Source of the DNA: Sphingomonadales bacterium
Lineage (GTDB): Bacteria; Pseudomonadota; Alphaproteobacteria; Sphingomonadales; Sphingomonadaceae
Assembly: GCA_028868535.1 (NCBI GenBank)
Contig: JAGWUH010000009.1
Location: 36,220 to 100,219 of the forward strand
Length of the DNA stretch: 64,000 bases
Direction of reading: 5' to 3'
How positions within the stretch are numbered: the stretch's first letter is position 1; every line of letters starts with the position of its first letter. The position numbers and the translations under genes were made by a program. Of the stretch, positions 1 through 8,984 are shown piece after piece. The notes beneath the pieces are model-generated. The model had not been told where the DNA came from, did not search any database, and saw only the letters and a program-made list of their open reading frames with translations.

Positions 1-19
1 CGAAAGATGGAGACGTCAC

Positions 20-124
20 ATGAGCGAAATGAAGACCACGGACGAGCGGACCTGCAAGTGCGGCTGCGCCACCGGAACCGGCTGCCGCTGCAACCCGTGC
101 ACCTGCAAGAACTGCAACTGCTGA
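20..124 (+). CDS. small cysteine-rich metallothionein-like protein
   Basis: A complete 34-residue protein with nine cysteines, at 12, 14, 16, 22, 24, 27, 29, 32 and 34, arranged as C-x-C pairs plus a CNPC step. There are no aromatic residues and few hydrophobic ones. Cys-x-Cys clusters of this density are the signature of metallothioneins, which bind Zn, Cd or Cu through thiolates in the cytoplasm. A GGAGA ribosome-binding site lies about 7 bases before the ATG, and a perfect terminator hairpin follows 7 bases after the stop. So it looks like a one-gene transcript whose promoter is off the window. It does not follow the Pseudomonas PmtA or cyanobacterial SmtA pattern closely, so the subfamily is uncertain. 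It is too short for most gene callers. Confidence 0.8.
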   Translation: MSEMKTTDERTCKCGCATGTGCRCNPCTCKNCNC

Positions 125-131
125 GGACGAC

Positions 132-158
132 GCACCCCCGCCCCGTGGGCGGGGGTGC
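132..158 (+). terminator. terminator hairpin after the metallothionein-like gene
   Basis: A perfect 12-bp stem (GCACCCCCGCCC paired with its complement) closes a 3-base loop. There is no T-run, so termination strength is inferred from the stem alone. It could also serve the DUF1761 gene arriving from the other strand. Confidence 0.6.
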
Positions 159-218
159 TGGTCCGATGGCCGCACCCGGCTGCAGGCAGCCCGGTCCGGC
201 ATCTCAGCGGCGCCTCGA

Positions 219-623
219 CTAGCGCAGCGCCCAGAACACGGTGCCCATCGCCAGGTAGGCGACGAGCCAATAGCCGCAATCGACGGCGATGAAGCGACGG
301 TCCGCGCCGGTGCGCAGGTAGCCCAGCGCCACCGCCGGCACCACGAACGCGATCGCCAGACCGCCCGATTGCATCCAGTACAGCCACGGCTTCAGCGCCA
401 GCTTGTCCGCTCCCAGCCGCGCGTAATTGTGGCCCAGCATCGCCGCCGCCAGCAGCATCACCACCAGCGAGATCGCATAGCTCTGGGGCGGCCGCCGGCC
501 GGCCGGGTCAGCGCCCGCCAGCAGCGGCTTGCCGGTGCCGAAGATCACCCCGTGCCAGACGATGCCGATCGCCACCGCGAGGTTCGCCGCCAGGAACACC
601 GCCAGCCAGTTCACCGGACCCAT
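219..623 (-). CDS. DUF1761 family membrane protein
   Basis: A 134-residue protein with four predicted transmembrane helices: about residues 5-27, 49-68, 83-103 and 114-132. The opening with W6, the 'GIVWHG' stretch near residues 20-25 and the later 'GHNYA' motif fit the DUF1761 family of small inner-membrane proteins, whose function is unknown. The start ATG lies only 72 bases from the divergent rimO start, so the two promoters share that short gap. The gene is convergent with the metallothionein-like gene. Family assignment is by pattern; no function is proposed. Confidence 0.75.
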   Translation of the reverse strand: MGPVNWLAVFLAANLAVAIGIVWHGVIFGTGKPLLAGADPAGRRPPQSYAISLVVMLLAAAMLGHNYARLGADKLALKPWLYWMQSGGLAIAFVVPAVALGYLRTGADRRFIAVDCGYWLVAYLAMGTVFWALR

Positions 624-694
624 TGCCGTCTCCCGTCATGCCTTCGCGCGCGGGAGTAGCGCGAAACCCGCGCAAGGTGTAGGGGCGCAGCCCC

Positions 695-2125
695 ATGACA
701 GTCGCGAAATCCCCCACCCCCGTCGAACCGCTGCAGATCGCAGGCGCGCCCAAAGTCGGCATGGTCAGCCTGGGCTGCCCCAAGGCGCTCGTCGATTCCG
801 AGCGCATCCTGACGAAGCTGCGTGCCGACGGCTATGCGATGAGCGGCGATTATGCCGGCGCCGACGTGGTGCTGGTCAACACCTGCGGCTTCCTCGATTC
901 CGCCAAGGAGGAAAGCCTGGCCGCGATCGGCGAGGCCATCGCCGAGAACGGCCGCGTCATCGTCACCGGCTGCATGGGCAACGAGGCGGAAGCGATCCGG
1001 GCACGCTTCCCCGACGTTCTCGCCGTCACGGGCGCGCACCAGTACGAGGCCGTGGTCGAGGCCGTGCACGAGGCCGCCCCGGCCGCGCGGGGGCCTTTCG
1101 TCGACCTCGTTCCGCCCCGGAATCCTGACGCCATCGAGGATGGCGGCATCAAGCTGACCCCGCGGCACTACAGCTACCTGAAGATTTCCGAAGGCTGCAA
1201 CCACGCCTGCAGCTTCTGCATCATCCCCCAACTGCGCGGGCCCTTGAGCAGCCGCCGCATCGACGCGGTGCTGCGCGAGGCGGAAAAGCTGGTCGCCGCG
1301 GGCACCCGCGAACTGCTGGTGATCAGCCAGGACACCTCGGCTTACGGCCTCGATCTCGGCCATGCCGAATACCCGTGGAAGGGCCGCCAGGTCCGCACCC
1401 ACATGACCGACCTGGCGCGGGAGCTCGGCGCGCTGCGCACGCCCGAAGGCATCCCGCCGTGGGTGCGTCTCCACTACGTCTATCCCTATCCCCACGTCGA
1501 GGCGGTGATCCCGCTGATGGCCGAAGGGCTGGTCACGCCCTACCTCGACATCCCTTTCCAGCATGCCGCGCCCAATGTGCTGCGGGCGATGAAGCGCCCG
1601 GCCAACGAGGCCAGGGTGCTCGAACGGCTCAAGGCCTGGCGCGCGATCTGCCCGGATCTCGCGATCCGTTCCAGCTTCGTCGTCGGCTTCCCCGGCGAGA
1701 CCGAGGCCGATTTCCAGTACCTGCTCGACTGGCTCGACGAGGCGCAGCTCGATCGCGTCGGCGCGTTCCGCTTCGAGCCGGTTGCGGGCGCGGCGGCCAA
1801 CACCCTGCCCGATGCCGTCCCCGAGGCGGTCAAGGAGGAACGCTACGCCCGGCTGATGGATAAGACCGAGGCGATCAGCGCCGCACGGCTTGCCGCCAAG
1901 CTGGGCCGCACGCTCCCCGTCATCATCGACGAGGTCGGCGAACCGGACGAGGACGGCGATATCGGCGCCACCGGCCGCAGCCAGGCGGACGCGCCCGAGA
2001 TCGACGGCGCCGTCTTCCTCCGCGACGTGCCCGCCTCGCTGCAGCCCGGCGCGATCGTCCCGGTGCTGATCGAGGACGCGGATGCGCATGACCTGTTTGG
2101 CGTGATTGCATCGCACGCACGCTGA
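695..2125 (+). CDS. rimO: ribosomal protein S12 methylthiotransferase RimO
   Basis: RimO is a radical-SAM enzyme that adds a methylthio group to an aspartate of ribosomal protein S12. The 476-residue protein shows the N-terminal UPF0004 domain with three iron-sulfur cysteines (C28 in [12 protein letters not shown], then the VNTCGF and VTGCMG cysteines), the radical-SAM cluster C168-x3-C172-x2-C175 in CNHACSFC, and a C-terminal TRAM-like region. The SLGCPK signature separates RimO from the related MiaB. Length is slightly above the usual 440 because of an N-terminal extension of about 18 residues. It is monocistronic, followed by a good terminator. Confidence 0.96.
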   Translation: MTVAKSPTPVEPLQIAGAPKVGMVSLGCPKALVDSERILTKLRADGYAMSGDYAGADVVLVNTCGFLDSAKEESLAAIGEAIAENGRVIVTGCMGNEAEAIRARFPDVLAVTGAHQYEAVVEAVHEAAPAARGPFVDLVPPRNPDAIEDGGIKLTPRHYSYLKISEGCNHACSFCIIPQLRGPLSSRRIDAVLREAEKLVAAGTRELLVISQDTSAYGLDLGHAEYPWKGRQVRTHMTDLARELGALRTPEGIPPWVRLHYVYPYPHVEAVIPLMAEGLVTPYLDIPFQHAAPNVLRAMKRPANEARVLERLKAWRAICPDLAIRSSFVVGFPGETEADFQYLLDWLDEAQLDRVGAFRFEPVAGAAANTLPDAVPEAVKEERYARLMDKTEAISAARLAAKLGRTLPVIIDEVGEPDEDGDIGATGRSQADAPEIDGAVFLRDVPASLQPGAIVPVLIEDADAHDLFGVIASHAR

Positions 2126-2242
2126 AACGGCGTTCCCGGTTGCAATCCACGCAACAGCCGAGGCACTTTTCGCACTTGCAGCAATGTCAGTATTCGCGTC
2201 TAAGGAACGGGCCTTTCAGGCATCCTCTCCCAAACTTTAATG

Positions 2243-2273
2243 GGGCCGGTCGCAAGATCGGCCCTTTCTTTTT
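2243..2273 (+). terminator. rho-independent terminator of rimO
   Basis: A 9-bp stem (one G-T pair) with a GCAA tetraloop, paired as GGGCCGGTC with GATCGGCCC, is followed at once by TTTCTTTTT. It sits about 120 bases after the rimO stop, and the convergent corA gene ends 65 bases further on. Confidence 0.85.
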
Positions 2274-2337
2274 GCGAAGGCGAAGCGTCGCCCATACTGA
2301 CGGGCGCGGCCGCCCCGCCGTAACGCCGCCACTTCTT

Positions 2338-3312
2338 TCAGAGCCAGCCGATCCGCCGGAACCGCCAGTAAAGACCGCCGCAGATCGCCGCCATCGCCCC
2401 TACGACCGCGAAGTAGCCAAACCGCCAGTGCAGCTCGGGCATGAACTCGAAGTTCATGCCATAGACCCCGGCGATCGCCGTCGGCACCGCCAGGATCGCC
2501 GCCCACGCCGCCAGCTGCCGGGTCATGTCGCCCTGCCGATGCTGCTCGAGCAGCGACGCGGTCTCGACCACGCTCGCCAGCGTTTCCTTCAGCCCGCCCA
2601 GCCGGATCATAGTCCGCCGGACATGGTCGAGCACGTCGCGGAACCACACCCGCGCCGCCGGATCGACCACTGGCAGGTCCACCGTCGACAGCCGCTCGCA
2701 GACTTCCTCCATCGGGCCGATGATCCGCTCGAACCGCCGCAGCCGCCGCCGCAGGCGGAAGATACGCCGGATCGTCGAAGGCTGCGGGAACGCCTCGATC
2801 GCCGCCTCCTCGATCTGCTGCACCGAATCCTCCATCCGGTCGAGGATCGGCTGGTAGCCATCGACGATGAAGTCGAGGATCGCATGCGCGACATAATCGA
2901 TCCCCTCGGCCAGCCGCAGCGGATCGGCCTCCAGCCGGCGCCGCAGCGTGGCATGGTCCCGCACCGACCCGAACCGCACCGTCACCAGGAAATCCGCCCC
3001 CAGGAACAACGCGGTCTGGCCGTAGCCGATGTTGTCCCCCTCCTCGACCGCCGCCGTCCTGGCGGCGATGAACAACTGCGCGCCGTAGATGTCCACCTTG
3101 GGCATCTGCTGTGGATTCAGCGCATCCTCCACGGCCAGCGGGTGCAGCCCGAACTGGCTGGCGACCAGCGCCATCTCGTCCGCGTCGGGCTCGGCCAGGC
3201 CGATCCAGTCGAACGAACCGGCGGGCAGCGGCGGCCGCGCCACGCCATCGACGCGGACTGCGTGTTCGGACGGCTTTCCAGCGGCATAGCGGCGGGCGGC
3301 GATGATCGTCAT
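2338..3312 (-). CDS. corA: CorA-family magnesium/metal cation transporter
   Basis: A 324-residue protein ending in two transmembrane helices. The family-defining GMN motif (residues 285-287, in YGMNFEFMPEL) falls at the end of the first helix. CorA proteins form pentameric inner-membrane channels for Mg2+ and related divalent ions, with a large cytoplasmic alpha/beta funnel as seen here in the first 260 residues. I chose the start at MTIIAARRY; the open frame extends 22 residues further up but that part is arginine-rich and lacks conservation. It diverges from the monooxygenase gene across an 83-bp gap. Confidence 0.92.
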   Translation of the reverse strand: MTIIAARRYAAGKPSEHAVRVDGVARPPLPAGSFDWIGLAEPDADEMALVASQFGLHPLAVEDALNPQQMPKVDIYGAQLFIAARTAAVEEGDNIGYGQTALFLGADFLVTVRFGSVRDHATLRRRLEADPLRLAEGIDYVAHAILDFIVDGYQPILDRMEDSVQQIEEAAIEAFPQPSTIRRIFRLRRRLRRFERIIGPMEEVCERLSTVDLPVVDPAARVWFRDVLDHVRRTMIRLGGLKETLASVVETASLLEQHRQGDMTRQLAAWAAILAVPTAIAGVYGMNFEFMPELHWRFGYFAVVGAMAAICGGLYWRFRRIGWL

Positions 3313-3395
3313 GGCGGCGGCTTGTGGCATTCGCCGCCGCCACTGGCAACTCGCCGACCGCCGTGGCATGGCGGGCACGCAGCGGGAGGCCCGGG

Positions 3396-4871
3396 ATGAG
3401 CCAGGATACGATTCTCGACGTAGCCATTGTCGGCGCCGGCATCTCCGGCATCGGTTTCGCCGCCAGGCTCGGCCGCGAGCTGCCGCACAAGCGCTTCGTC
3501 GTGCTGGAGCGGCGCAGCCGCGTCGGCGGCACCTGGGACCTGTTCCGCTATCCCGGTATCCGCTCCGACAGCGACATGTACACGCTGGGCTTCAGCTTCG
3601 CGCCGTGGCGCAGCGACAACGCGGTGGGCAGCGGCGCGGCGATCCGAGACTATCTGGAGCAGGTCGCGCACGATTTCGGCGTCGCCCCGCACATCCGCTT
3701 CGACACGCGGATCACCGGGGCCGACTGGAATTCCAGCGCGCAATGCTGGGAGCTGGCGATCGCCGATGCCCCGCCGGTGCGGGCGCGCTTCCTCTACCTC
3801 GGCGCCGGCTACTACGATCACGACCGGCCCCACGACGCGGCCATACCGGGCCTTGCCGCGTTTGGTGGTGAGGTAATCCATCCCCAGTTCTGGCCGGCGG
3901 ATCGCGACCTGGCGGGCAAGCGCGTCGTGGTGATCGGCTCGGGCGCCACGGCAGTGTCGCTGGTGCCGGCCCTGGCGGCAGCGGGCGCGGCGGTGACGAT
4001 GCTTCAGCGCACGCCGACCTGGTACCTGATCCTGCCCAGCAAGGACCGCATGGCCCGGCTGGCGCGACGGCTGCTGCCGGCGGGCTGGGCGCACCGGCTG
4101 ATCCGTGCCCGCAACGCGCGCTTGCAGGACATGGTCTACAAGCGCAGCCGCAGCGATCCGGAGGGGCTTGCCGCCTGGCTCAAGGGCAATGTCCGCCGCG
4201 CGCTTGGCGATGCGTGGAACGAGGCGGATTTCACGCCCCCCTACGCGCCGTGGGACCAGCGCCTGTGCCTGGTTCCCGATGCCGACCTGTTCCGCACGAT
4301 CCGCAAGGGGCGCGCCAGGGTCGTCACCGGCGCGATCGCGCAGGTGGAATCCGACAGCATCGTCCTGGACGATGGCCGGCGGATCGCGGCCGACGTCATC
4401 GTTACCGCCACCGGACTGGCGCTGGCGCCGCTGGGGGGCATTGCCGTCCGGGTCGACGGGACGCCGGTGAACCTGGGTGAGCGCTGGTGGTATCGCGACT
4501 GCATGTTCTCCAACCTGCCGAACTTCGCCGCGCTGTTCGGCTACCTCAACGCCGGGTGGACGCTGCGGGTGGAGATCGTTGCCGATTACCTGTGCCGCCT
4601 GCTGCTCCAGATGGATGCCTGGGGCGCCCGCGTGGTGACGCCGGTCCTGCCCCCCGACCGCGAGCCCGAGGCCGCGGACCTGTTCGCCGGGTTCTCGTCG
4701 GGTTATCTGCAGCGCGGCGCGCACCTGCTGCCGCGCAATGCGGCGAAAGGCCCCTGGCGGCTGGAGATGGACCACTTCACCGATCGCGCGATGCTGGCCG
4801 ATGCCCCGTTGGACGATGAATGGCTGCGCTACGAGCGTGCGCCGCTTGTCGAATCCGGCGCAAGCACCTAA
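3396..4871 (+). CDS. flavin-containing (Baeyer-Villiger type) monooxygenase
   Basis: A 491-residue class B flavoprotein monooxygenase. It has an FAD-binding GAGISG at residues 13-18, a 'GGTWDLFRYPGIRSDSDM' stretch typical of the family, the Baeyer-Villiger fingerprint FGGEVIHPQFWP at 156-167 (F-x-G-x3-H-x3-W-P), and the NADPH-binding GSGATA starting at 181. Such enzymes insert oxygen into ketones or oxygenate N and S atoms using NADPH and O2. The substrate cannot be read from sequence. The start is the ATG after CCCGGG; an upstream in-frame ATG would overlap the corA leader. The next gene starts 10 bases later. Confidence 0.9.
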   Translation: MSQDTILDVAIVGAGISGIGFAARLGRELPHKRFVVLERRSRVGGTWDLFRYPGIRSDSDMYTLGFSFAPWRSDNAVGSGAAIRDYLEQVAHDFGVAPHIRFDTRITGADWNSSAQCWELAIADAPPVRARFLYLGAGYYDHDRPHDAAIPGLAAFGGEVIHPQFWPADRDLAGKRVVVIGSGATAVSLVPALAAAGAAVTMLQRTPTWYLILPSKDRMARLARRLLPAGWAHRLIRARNARLQDMVYKRSRSDPEGLAAWLKGNVRRALGDAWNEADFTPPYAPWDQRLCLVPDADLFRTIRKGRARVVTGAIAQVESDSIVLDDGRRIAADVIVTATGLALAPLGGIAVRVDGTPVNLGERWWYRDCMFSNLPNFAALFGYLNAGWTLRVEIVADYLCRLLLQMDAWGARVVTPVLPPDREPEAADLFAGFSSGYLQRGAHLLPRNAAKGPWRLEMDHFTDRAMLADAPLDDEWLRYERAPLVESGAST

Positions 4872-4880
4872 CCCGCGCGC

Positions 4881-5648
4881 ATGGCCGATTCCGCTTCCAA
4901 CCGCATCTGGACCGCCGCGCTGATCGTGATCGGCGACGAGATTCTCTCGGGCCGAACGCACGACAAGAACATCGCCCAGGTCGCGACCTGGCTCGGCGTG
5001 CAGGGCATCCGCCTGAAGGAGGTGCGCGTGGTCGCCGATGACACCGCCGCCATCGTCGAGGCGGTCAACACGCTGCGGGCGCGCAATGACTACCTGTTCA
5101 CCACCGGCGGCATCGGCCCGACCCACGACGACATCACCGTCGACGCGATCGCAGAGGCCCTGGGCGTGGGCGTCGTCGTCCATCCGGAGGCACGGGCGAT
5201 CCTCAGCGGCTATTACGAAACGCGCGGCGGCCTCAACGAGGCGCGGCTGCGCATGGCGCGGGTGCCCGCCGGCGCGGAGCTGATCCCCAACCGCTATACC
5301 GGCGCGCCCGGCATCCGTTTCGGCAACGTCTTCATCATGGCCGGCGTGCCGTCGATCACCGCCGGCATGCTCGATGCGCTGTCGGGCACGTTGGAAGGCG
5401 GCGCGGTGCTGCTGTCGGAAACGGTCGGCTGCTGGGTGGGGGAGAGTGAAGTCGCCGACCTGCTGCGGCAGACCGAGAAGGACCACGCGACGTGCCAGAT
5501 CGGTTCCTACCCGTTCTGGAAGGATGGCCGCACCGGTGCCAATTTCGTGATCCGCTCGGTCGATGCGGAAGATCTCGCCGCTTGCAGCCGCGCACTGATG
5601 GCGGGACTCGCGGCCCTGGGCCGCCCCGGCGAGCCCGGCGGCATTTGA
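4881..5648 (+). CDS. CinA N-terminal (MoaB/MogA-like) domain protein
   Basis: A 255-residue protein made of the competence/damage-inducible protein A N-terminal domain, related to the molybdopterin-binding MoaB/MogA fold. It carries the signature TTGGIGPTHDD near residues 74-84. In longer CinA proteins this domain is a nucleotide (ADP-ribose) pyrophosphatase; the C-terminal nicotinamide-mononucleotide deamidase domain is absent here, which is common in alphaproteobacteria. It starts 10 bases after the monooxygenase stop, and its own stop overlaps the next gene's TTG start, so a four-gene transcript is likely. Confidence 0.88.
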   Translation: MADSASNRIWTAALIVIGDEILSGRTHDKNIAQVATWLGVQGIRLKEVRVVADDTAAIVEAVNTLRARNDYLFTTGGIGPTHDDITVDAIAEALGVGVVVHPEARAILSGYYETRGGLNEARLRMARVPAGAELIPNRYTGAPGIRFGNVFIMAGVPSITAGMLDALSGTLEGGAVLLSETVGCWVGESEVADLLRQTEKDHATCQIGSYPFWKDGRTGANFVIRSVDAEDLAACSRALMAGLAALGRPGEPGGI

Positions 5649-6196
5649 GCCTCGCCGCCGTCCTGCCAGTGCTCGTGGCGGGCATGCCGGGCCCCTCCCC
5701 GGTCCTGGCCGATCTCGAACGCAAGCTCGATTCGGAGCCGAGCGCGACGCGTGCGTTGACCGCATGGTGCGGCGAACGCGGCATGGCCGGTGGCGACGCG
5801 CCGCGCATCACGGCGGCACGGCAGCGCGACCGCCTGCCCTTGCCGCCCGATGGCCGGGCGCTGCTGGCACTTGGCCCGGACGAGGCGCATGGCTTCCGGC
5901 ACGTGCGGCTGGCCTGCAACGGCATCGTCCTGTCCGAGGCCTACAACTGGTACGTGCCTGCCCGGCTGTCGGAGGGCATGAAAGCGGAGCTTGCGGCGAC
6001 GGGTACCCCTTTCGGCACGGTGGTGGCGCCGCTGCGGTTCAGCCGCACCGCGCTGGCCAGCGCGCGGGGGCGTGGCGCGGGCTGCCCGCGTGGCACCGTG
6101 CTCAGCCGGCGGGCGTTGCTGCGACTGCCCGACGGCCGCGCGCTGGCGCTGCTGGTCGAGTGCTACACCGCCGCGACGATCGCGCGTGGAGCGTGA
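5645..6196 (+). CDS. secreted protein with chorismate-lyase (UbiC)-like features
   Basis: A 183-residue protein read from a TTG start that overlaps the preceding TGA (TTGA). This start gives a classical signal peptide (hydrophobic residues 2-15, cleavage after VLA at about 22). The mature part has 'GFRHVRLACNGIVLSEAYNWYV', 'ARLSEGMKAELAATGTPFGTVV' and a closing 'LVECYTAATI'. This is the arrangement seen in UbiC-fold proteins (Arg on a strand, then a PFG turn). A periplasmic location would be odd for a ubiquinone-pathway lyase, so it may be a non-enzymatic relative. An internal ATG (MPGPSP) would remove the signal peptide. Confidence 0.6.
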   Translation: MSLAAVLPVLVAGMPGPSPVLADLERKLDSEPSATRALTAWCGERGMAGGDAPRITAARQRDRLPLPPDGRALLALGPDEAHGFRHVRLACNGIVLSEAYNWYVPARLSEGMKAELAATGTPFGTVVAPLRFSRTALASARGRGAGCPRGTVLSRRALLRLPDGRALALLVECYTAATIARGA

Positions 6197-6237
6197 TGCC
6201 CCTTTCCGCGCGGCCCGGCGCTTCCTACATTCAGCCG

Positions 6238-6798
6238 ATGACCGAAGCAGAGTACCTGAACGGGCGGCTGCTGCTGGCCCTGCCCGGGATGCCCGATCCG
6301 CGTTTCGCGCGGTCGGCGATCGCCATGGTCGCGCACGACGCCAACGGGGCGCTGGGCATCGGCGTCGGCATGCTGGCTGGCGATATCCGCCTGCACCGCC
6401 TGCTCGAGGACCTGGAGATCGAACCGGGGCTTGCCCCCGATGTGCCGGTGCTGCTGGGCGGTCCGGTCGAAACGCAGCGCGGCTTCGTGCTGCACAGTGC
6501 CGACTGGACCAGCCCGGCCACCATCGACGCCGGGCCGATCGGGGCGCTGACCACCTCGATCGACGTGCTCCGCGCTATTGCCGAAGGCCAGGGGCCGGCC
6601 AAGTGGCTGGTCGCGCTGGGTTATGCCGGTTGGGGCGCCGGGCAGCTCGACGGCGAGATGGCCCGCCACGGCTGGCACGCCGCCACCGGCCGGCCGGAGA
6701 TCATCTTCGACACGCCGGTGGAAAAGCGCTGGGAAGCGGCCTGGCGCGCCGAGGGCATCGATCCGGCGCTGCTGTCGGAAACTTCGGGACACGCCTGA
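6238..6798 (+). CDS. YqgE/AlgH family protein (UPF0301)
   Basis: 186 residues, the normal length for the YqgE/AlgH family. It has the opening 'LNGRLLLALPGMPDPRFARS', then ARDA-like 'HDANGALGI' and 'VLLGGPVETQRGFVLH'. The molecular function of the family is unsettled; AlgH influences alginate production in Pseudomonas. An earlier ATG at 6196 overlaps the previous stop (TGATG) and could be used by coupling, giving 14 extra residues. I prefer 6238 because the family alignment begins there, although neither start has a clear ribosome-binding site. Confidence 0.88.
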   Translation: MTEAEYLNGRLLLALPGMPDPRFARSAIAMVAHDANGALGIGVGMLAGDIRLHRLLEDLEIEPGLAPDVPVLLGGPVETQRGFVLHSADWTSPATIDAGPIGALTTSIDVLRAIAEGQGPAKWLVALGYAGWGAGQLDGEMARHGWHAATGRPEIIFDTPVEKRWEAAWRAEGIDPALLSETSGHA

Positions 6799-6826
6799 AA
6801 CCGGAACCGTCGGGGGGAAAGAAGCC

Positions 6827-7297
6827 ATGCCGTCGCGCCGCGAACTGATCGCGATGACGCCCGAGGAAGTGCGCGAATACCTGCTCGCGCAGCAGCGCAT
6901 CATCCTGATCTCCAACGGGGCGAGCGGGTTTCCGCATCCGGCGCCGATGAACTATGGCCTCGACGGGCAGGGCCGGGTGCTGATACTGACGTTCGCCAAG
7001 AGCCAGAAGGTGCGCAATCTCGAGCGGGACCCGCGGGCGACGTTGCTGGTCGAATCGGGGCGGGTCTACCAGGAACTGAAGTCGGTGATCCTTTACTGCC
7101 GGACCGAGATCATCCACCCCGGACCGGACTTCGATGCGGCGCGCGATTCGTTCACCACGAAGGCGCAGACGCGGACGGCGCAGACGCCGGAAATGCTGGA
7201 GCAGATCGCGGAATCGATGAAGAAGCGCGTGTGCCTGCGTTTCACCCCGGAGCGCGTGATTTCCTGGGATCATGCCAAGCTGGCAGGCAAGTACTGA
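6827..7297 (+). CDS. pyridoxamine 5'-phosphate oxidase family (PPOX-fold) protein
   Basis: 156 residues with the split-barrel flavin-binding layout: 'REYLLAQQRIILISNGASGFPHPAPMNYGL' at the N-terminus, then 'VRNLERDPRATLLVESG', as in PPOX-class FMN or F420 proteins. The natural substrate is unknown. A GGGGGAAAG ribosome-binding site precedes the ATG. The longer open frame upstream lies inside yqgE and is discarded. It is convergent with the porin gene; the stops are only 4 bases apart, leaving no room for separate terminators. Confidence 0.85.
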   Translation: MPSRRELIAMTPEEVREYLLAQQRIILISNGASGFPHPAPMNYGLDGQGRVLILTFAKSQKVRNLERDPRATLLVESGRVYQELKSVILYCRTEIIHPGPDFDAARDSFTTKAQTRTAQTPEMLEQIAESMKKRVCLRFTPERVISWDHAKLAGKY

Positions 7298-7300
7298 CCG

Positions 7301-8503
7301 TCACGGCACGCCCTTGGTGAGGATCACGCGGAGTCCCAGCACGAGCGCGTTGGGGATTCCGCCGAAGCCGCCGGGATTGACCACCCATTGCAGGTCGGGC
7401 TGAACGGTCAGCCAACCGGCGACACGGTGCTGCACCGTCCATTCGAAGGTGGTCTCCGCCCCAGCCGCGCTGCCGGCCCGGTCGTTCATGCGGGCATGGG
7501 CGATCGCGAAGCCCAGCGCATCGTCGGGGCAGGCCGCCCAGAATCCCGAAGCGACCAGGCCACCGCCGAGATAGGCCCGGACCGCGTCGGTGGCCGCATC
7601 GCCGATCGCGGCGCGGGTCCAGCCTTTCAGCTGCAGGCCGTCCTTGTGATCGACCAGGTTGGCTTCGACGGTGGCGAAGCCGCCGCTGGCGCCGCGGCGG
7701 TCGGCGCTGCCGTCGAGCGCGGGGAGCCGGGAGGTGAAGTGCCATCCGCCGACGGCGATGCGGCCCCAGGCGCGGGTCAGGTCGGCTTCGGCGATGGCAA
7801 GCACGCCGTTGTCGCGGCTGAAGCTGAAGTTGGGTTCGCCGGCGCGCGCGGGATCTCCCGGTCGGCCGTTGAACACGCCGGCGCGGACCTTCCAGCCGGC
7901 GGCGGCGTCGAACAGCGAGACGATCGCGCCGAGGGTGGTATCGGGCGACGAGCCGGCACCGTCGAGCCCGGCGCCGGACAGTTCCGGGCCCATGCCGTGC
8001 GAGGCGTGGACGAACAGCGCGCCGACGTTCTGTTCATCGAAATCGAGGTTGCTGTCGATGATGCCGACCTTGAGCGCGGCGTGGGCAGAGCTGGCCTGGA
8101 CCCAGGCGTTGACGACGCGGAGGGTGCGATCGAATTCGATGTTCGACACGCCCTGGACGTCGCCGGCGAGCGCGGAGATCGACTGGCCATTGATCGCGGC
8201 GATATCGAGCTGGGCGGAAAGCCAGGGCAACGCGCCGGCGCTGCCGTCGTACTGCGCGCGCAAGTCGGCGCGGGCCAGCACGCGGGTGCCACGCGCGGCG
8301 CCGCCGCTGGCGACGCCCATCGTGTCGACCAGCGCCGCGGCGTCGACAGTGAGCGGGGGGGCGGCGTCCTCGGCACGGACGTTGCCCGGGGACAGCGCCA
8401 GCAGGCTGCCGGCCAGGGCCGCCGCCACGCGTCCCGTCCCGGCACAGGCCGGCGGGGCGTCACCCTTGCCGGCTTGCCGGCGGAACGGTAGTTTCCAAGC
8501 CAT
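7301..8503 (-). CDS. OprB-type carbohydrate porin
   Basis: A 400-residue outer-membrane protein with a hydrophobic signal segment ending VRA just before EDAAPP. It shows alternating beta-strand patterning throughout, and the late 'FEWTVQHRVAGWLTVQPDLQWVVNPGG' and terminal 'LGLRVILTKG' blocks that mark the OprB family of sugar-selective porins. The start is uncertain. The ATG at 8503 gives an unusually long charged n-region, and a GTG about 33 codons further in would give a short one. The 8503 start overlaps the start codon of the divergent gene, which would leave no intergenic promoter. Confidence 0.82.
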   Translation of the reverse strand: MAWKLPFRRQAGKGDAPPACAGTGRVAAALAGSLLALSPGNVRAEDAAPPLTVDAAALVDTMGVASGGAARGTRVLARADLRAQYDGSAGALPWLSAQLDIAAINGQSISALAGDVQGVSNIEFDRTLRVVNAWVQASSAHAALKVGIIDSNLDFDEQNVGALFVHASHGMGPELSGAGLDGAGSSPDTTLGAIVSLFDAAAGWKVRAGVFNGRPGDPARAGEPNFSFSRDNGVLAIAEADLTRAWGRIAVGGWHFTSRLPALDGSADRRGASGGFATVEANLVDHKDGLQLKGWTRAAIGDAATDAVRAYLGGGLVASGFWAACPDDALGFAIAHARMNDRAGSAAGAETTFEWTVQHRVAGWLTVQPDLQWVVNPGGFGGIPNALVLGLRVILTKGVP

Positions 8504-8816
8504 GGTCCGCAAGCTCCCGATCATCGCCCTGTCTGCCCTCTCCCTTTCGGCGCTGGCGATCAGCACCGCTGCCGGCGCCACCGCGGCGCCGACGGGCGAT
8601 CCGTGGCGGCAGACCGCGATCGTCGCGGCCGACCTTCACGCTCGCCTTGCCGCGCAACCCGTCCCGGCCGCGAATGTGCGGCTGGAACTGGCCCGGCTGG
8701 CGGCGCTGCGCGGCACGCTGGCCGCGGAGCGCCGCGTCCAGGGCGGCGTGCTTTCCGCCGAGCAGCGGGCGCGCGCATTCGGCCGGCTGGAGGCCATCGA
8801 ACGCGCGGCACGCTGA
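8502..8816 (+). CDS. small secreted protein of unknown function
   Basis: 104 residues: a clear Sec signal peptide (KLPIIALSALSLSALAIS, cleavage near TAAGA), then an Arg/Ala-rich helical mature part ending 'SAEQRARAFGRLEAIERAAR'. No domain recognised. The ATG shares two bases with the porin start codon on the other strand (CATG), so the promoter must lie inside the porin coding region or the real starts differ. Codon use is like that of neighbouring genes, so I think it is a real gene. Confidence 0.6.
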   Translation: MVRKLPIIALSALSLSALAISTAAGATAAPTGDPWRQTAIVAADLHARLAAQPVPAANVRLELARLAALRGTLAAERRVQGGVLSAEQRARAFGRLEAIERAAR

Positions 8817-8984
8817 GCGGCGGGCGGTTTCCCGCTGTGCCAATTTGTATCAGGAAGTGGTCGACCGGCGCTTTCGCCGGGTGATCGCATTCGTCCCTAG
8901 GGGACGTTCGCGGATGTTTTCATCCCGTCAACAATGATGGTGCTCCGGTTAACCATGCCGCGCAACCCTCTGAACCGTCAAAGA

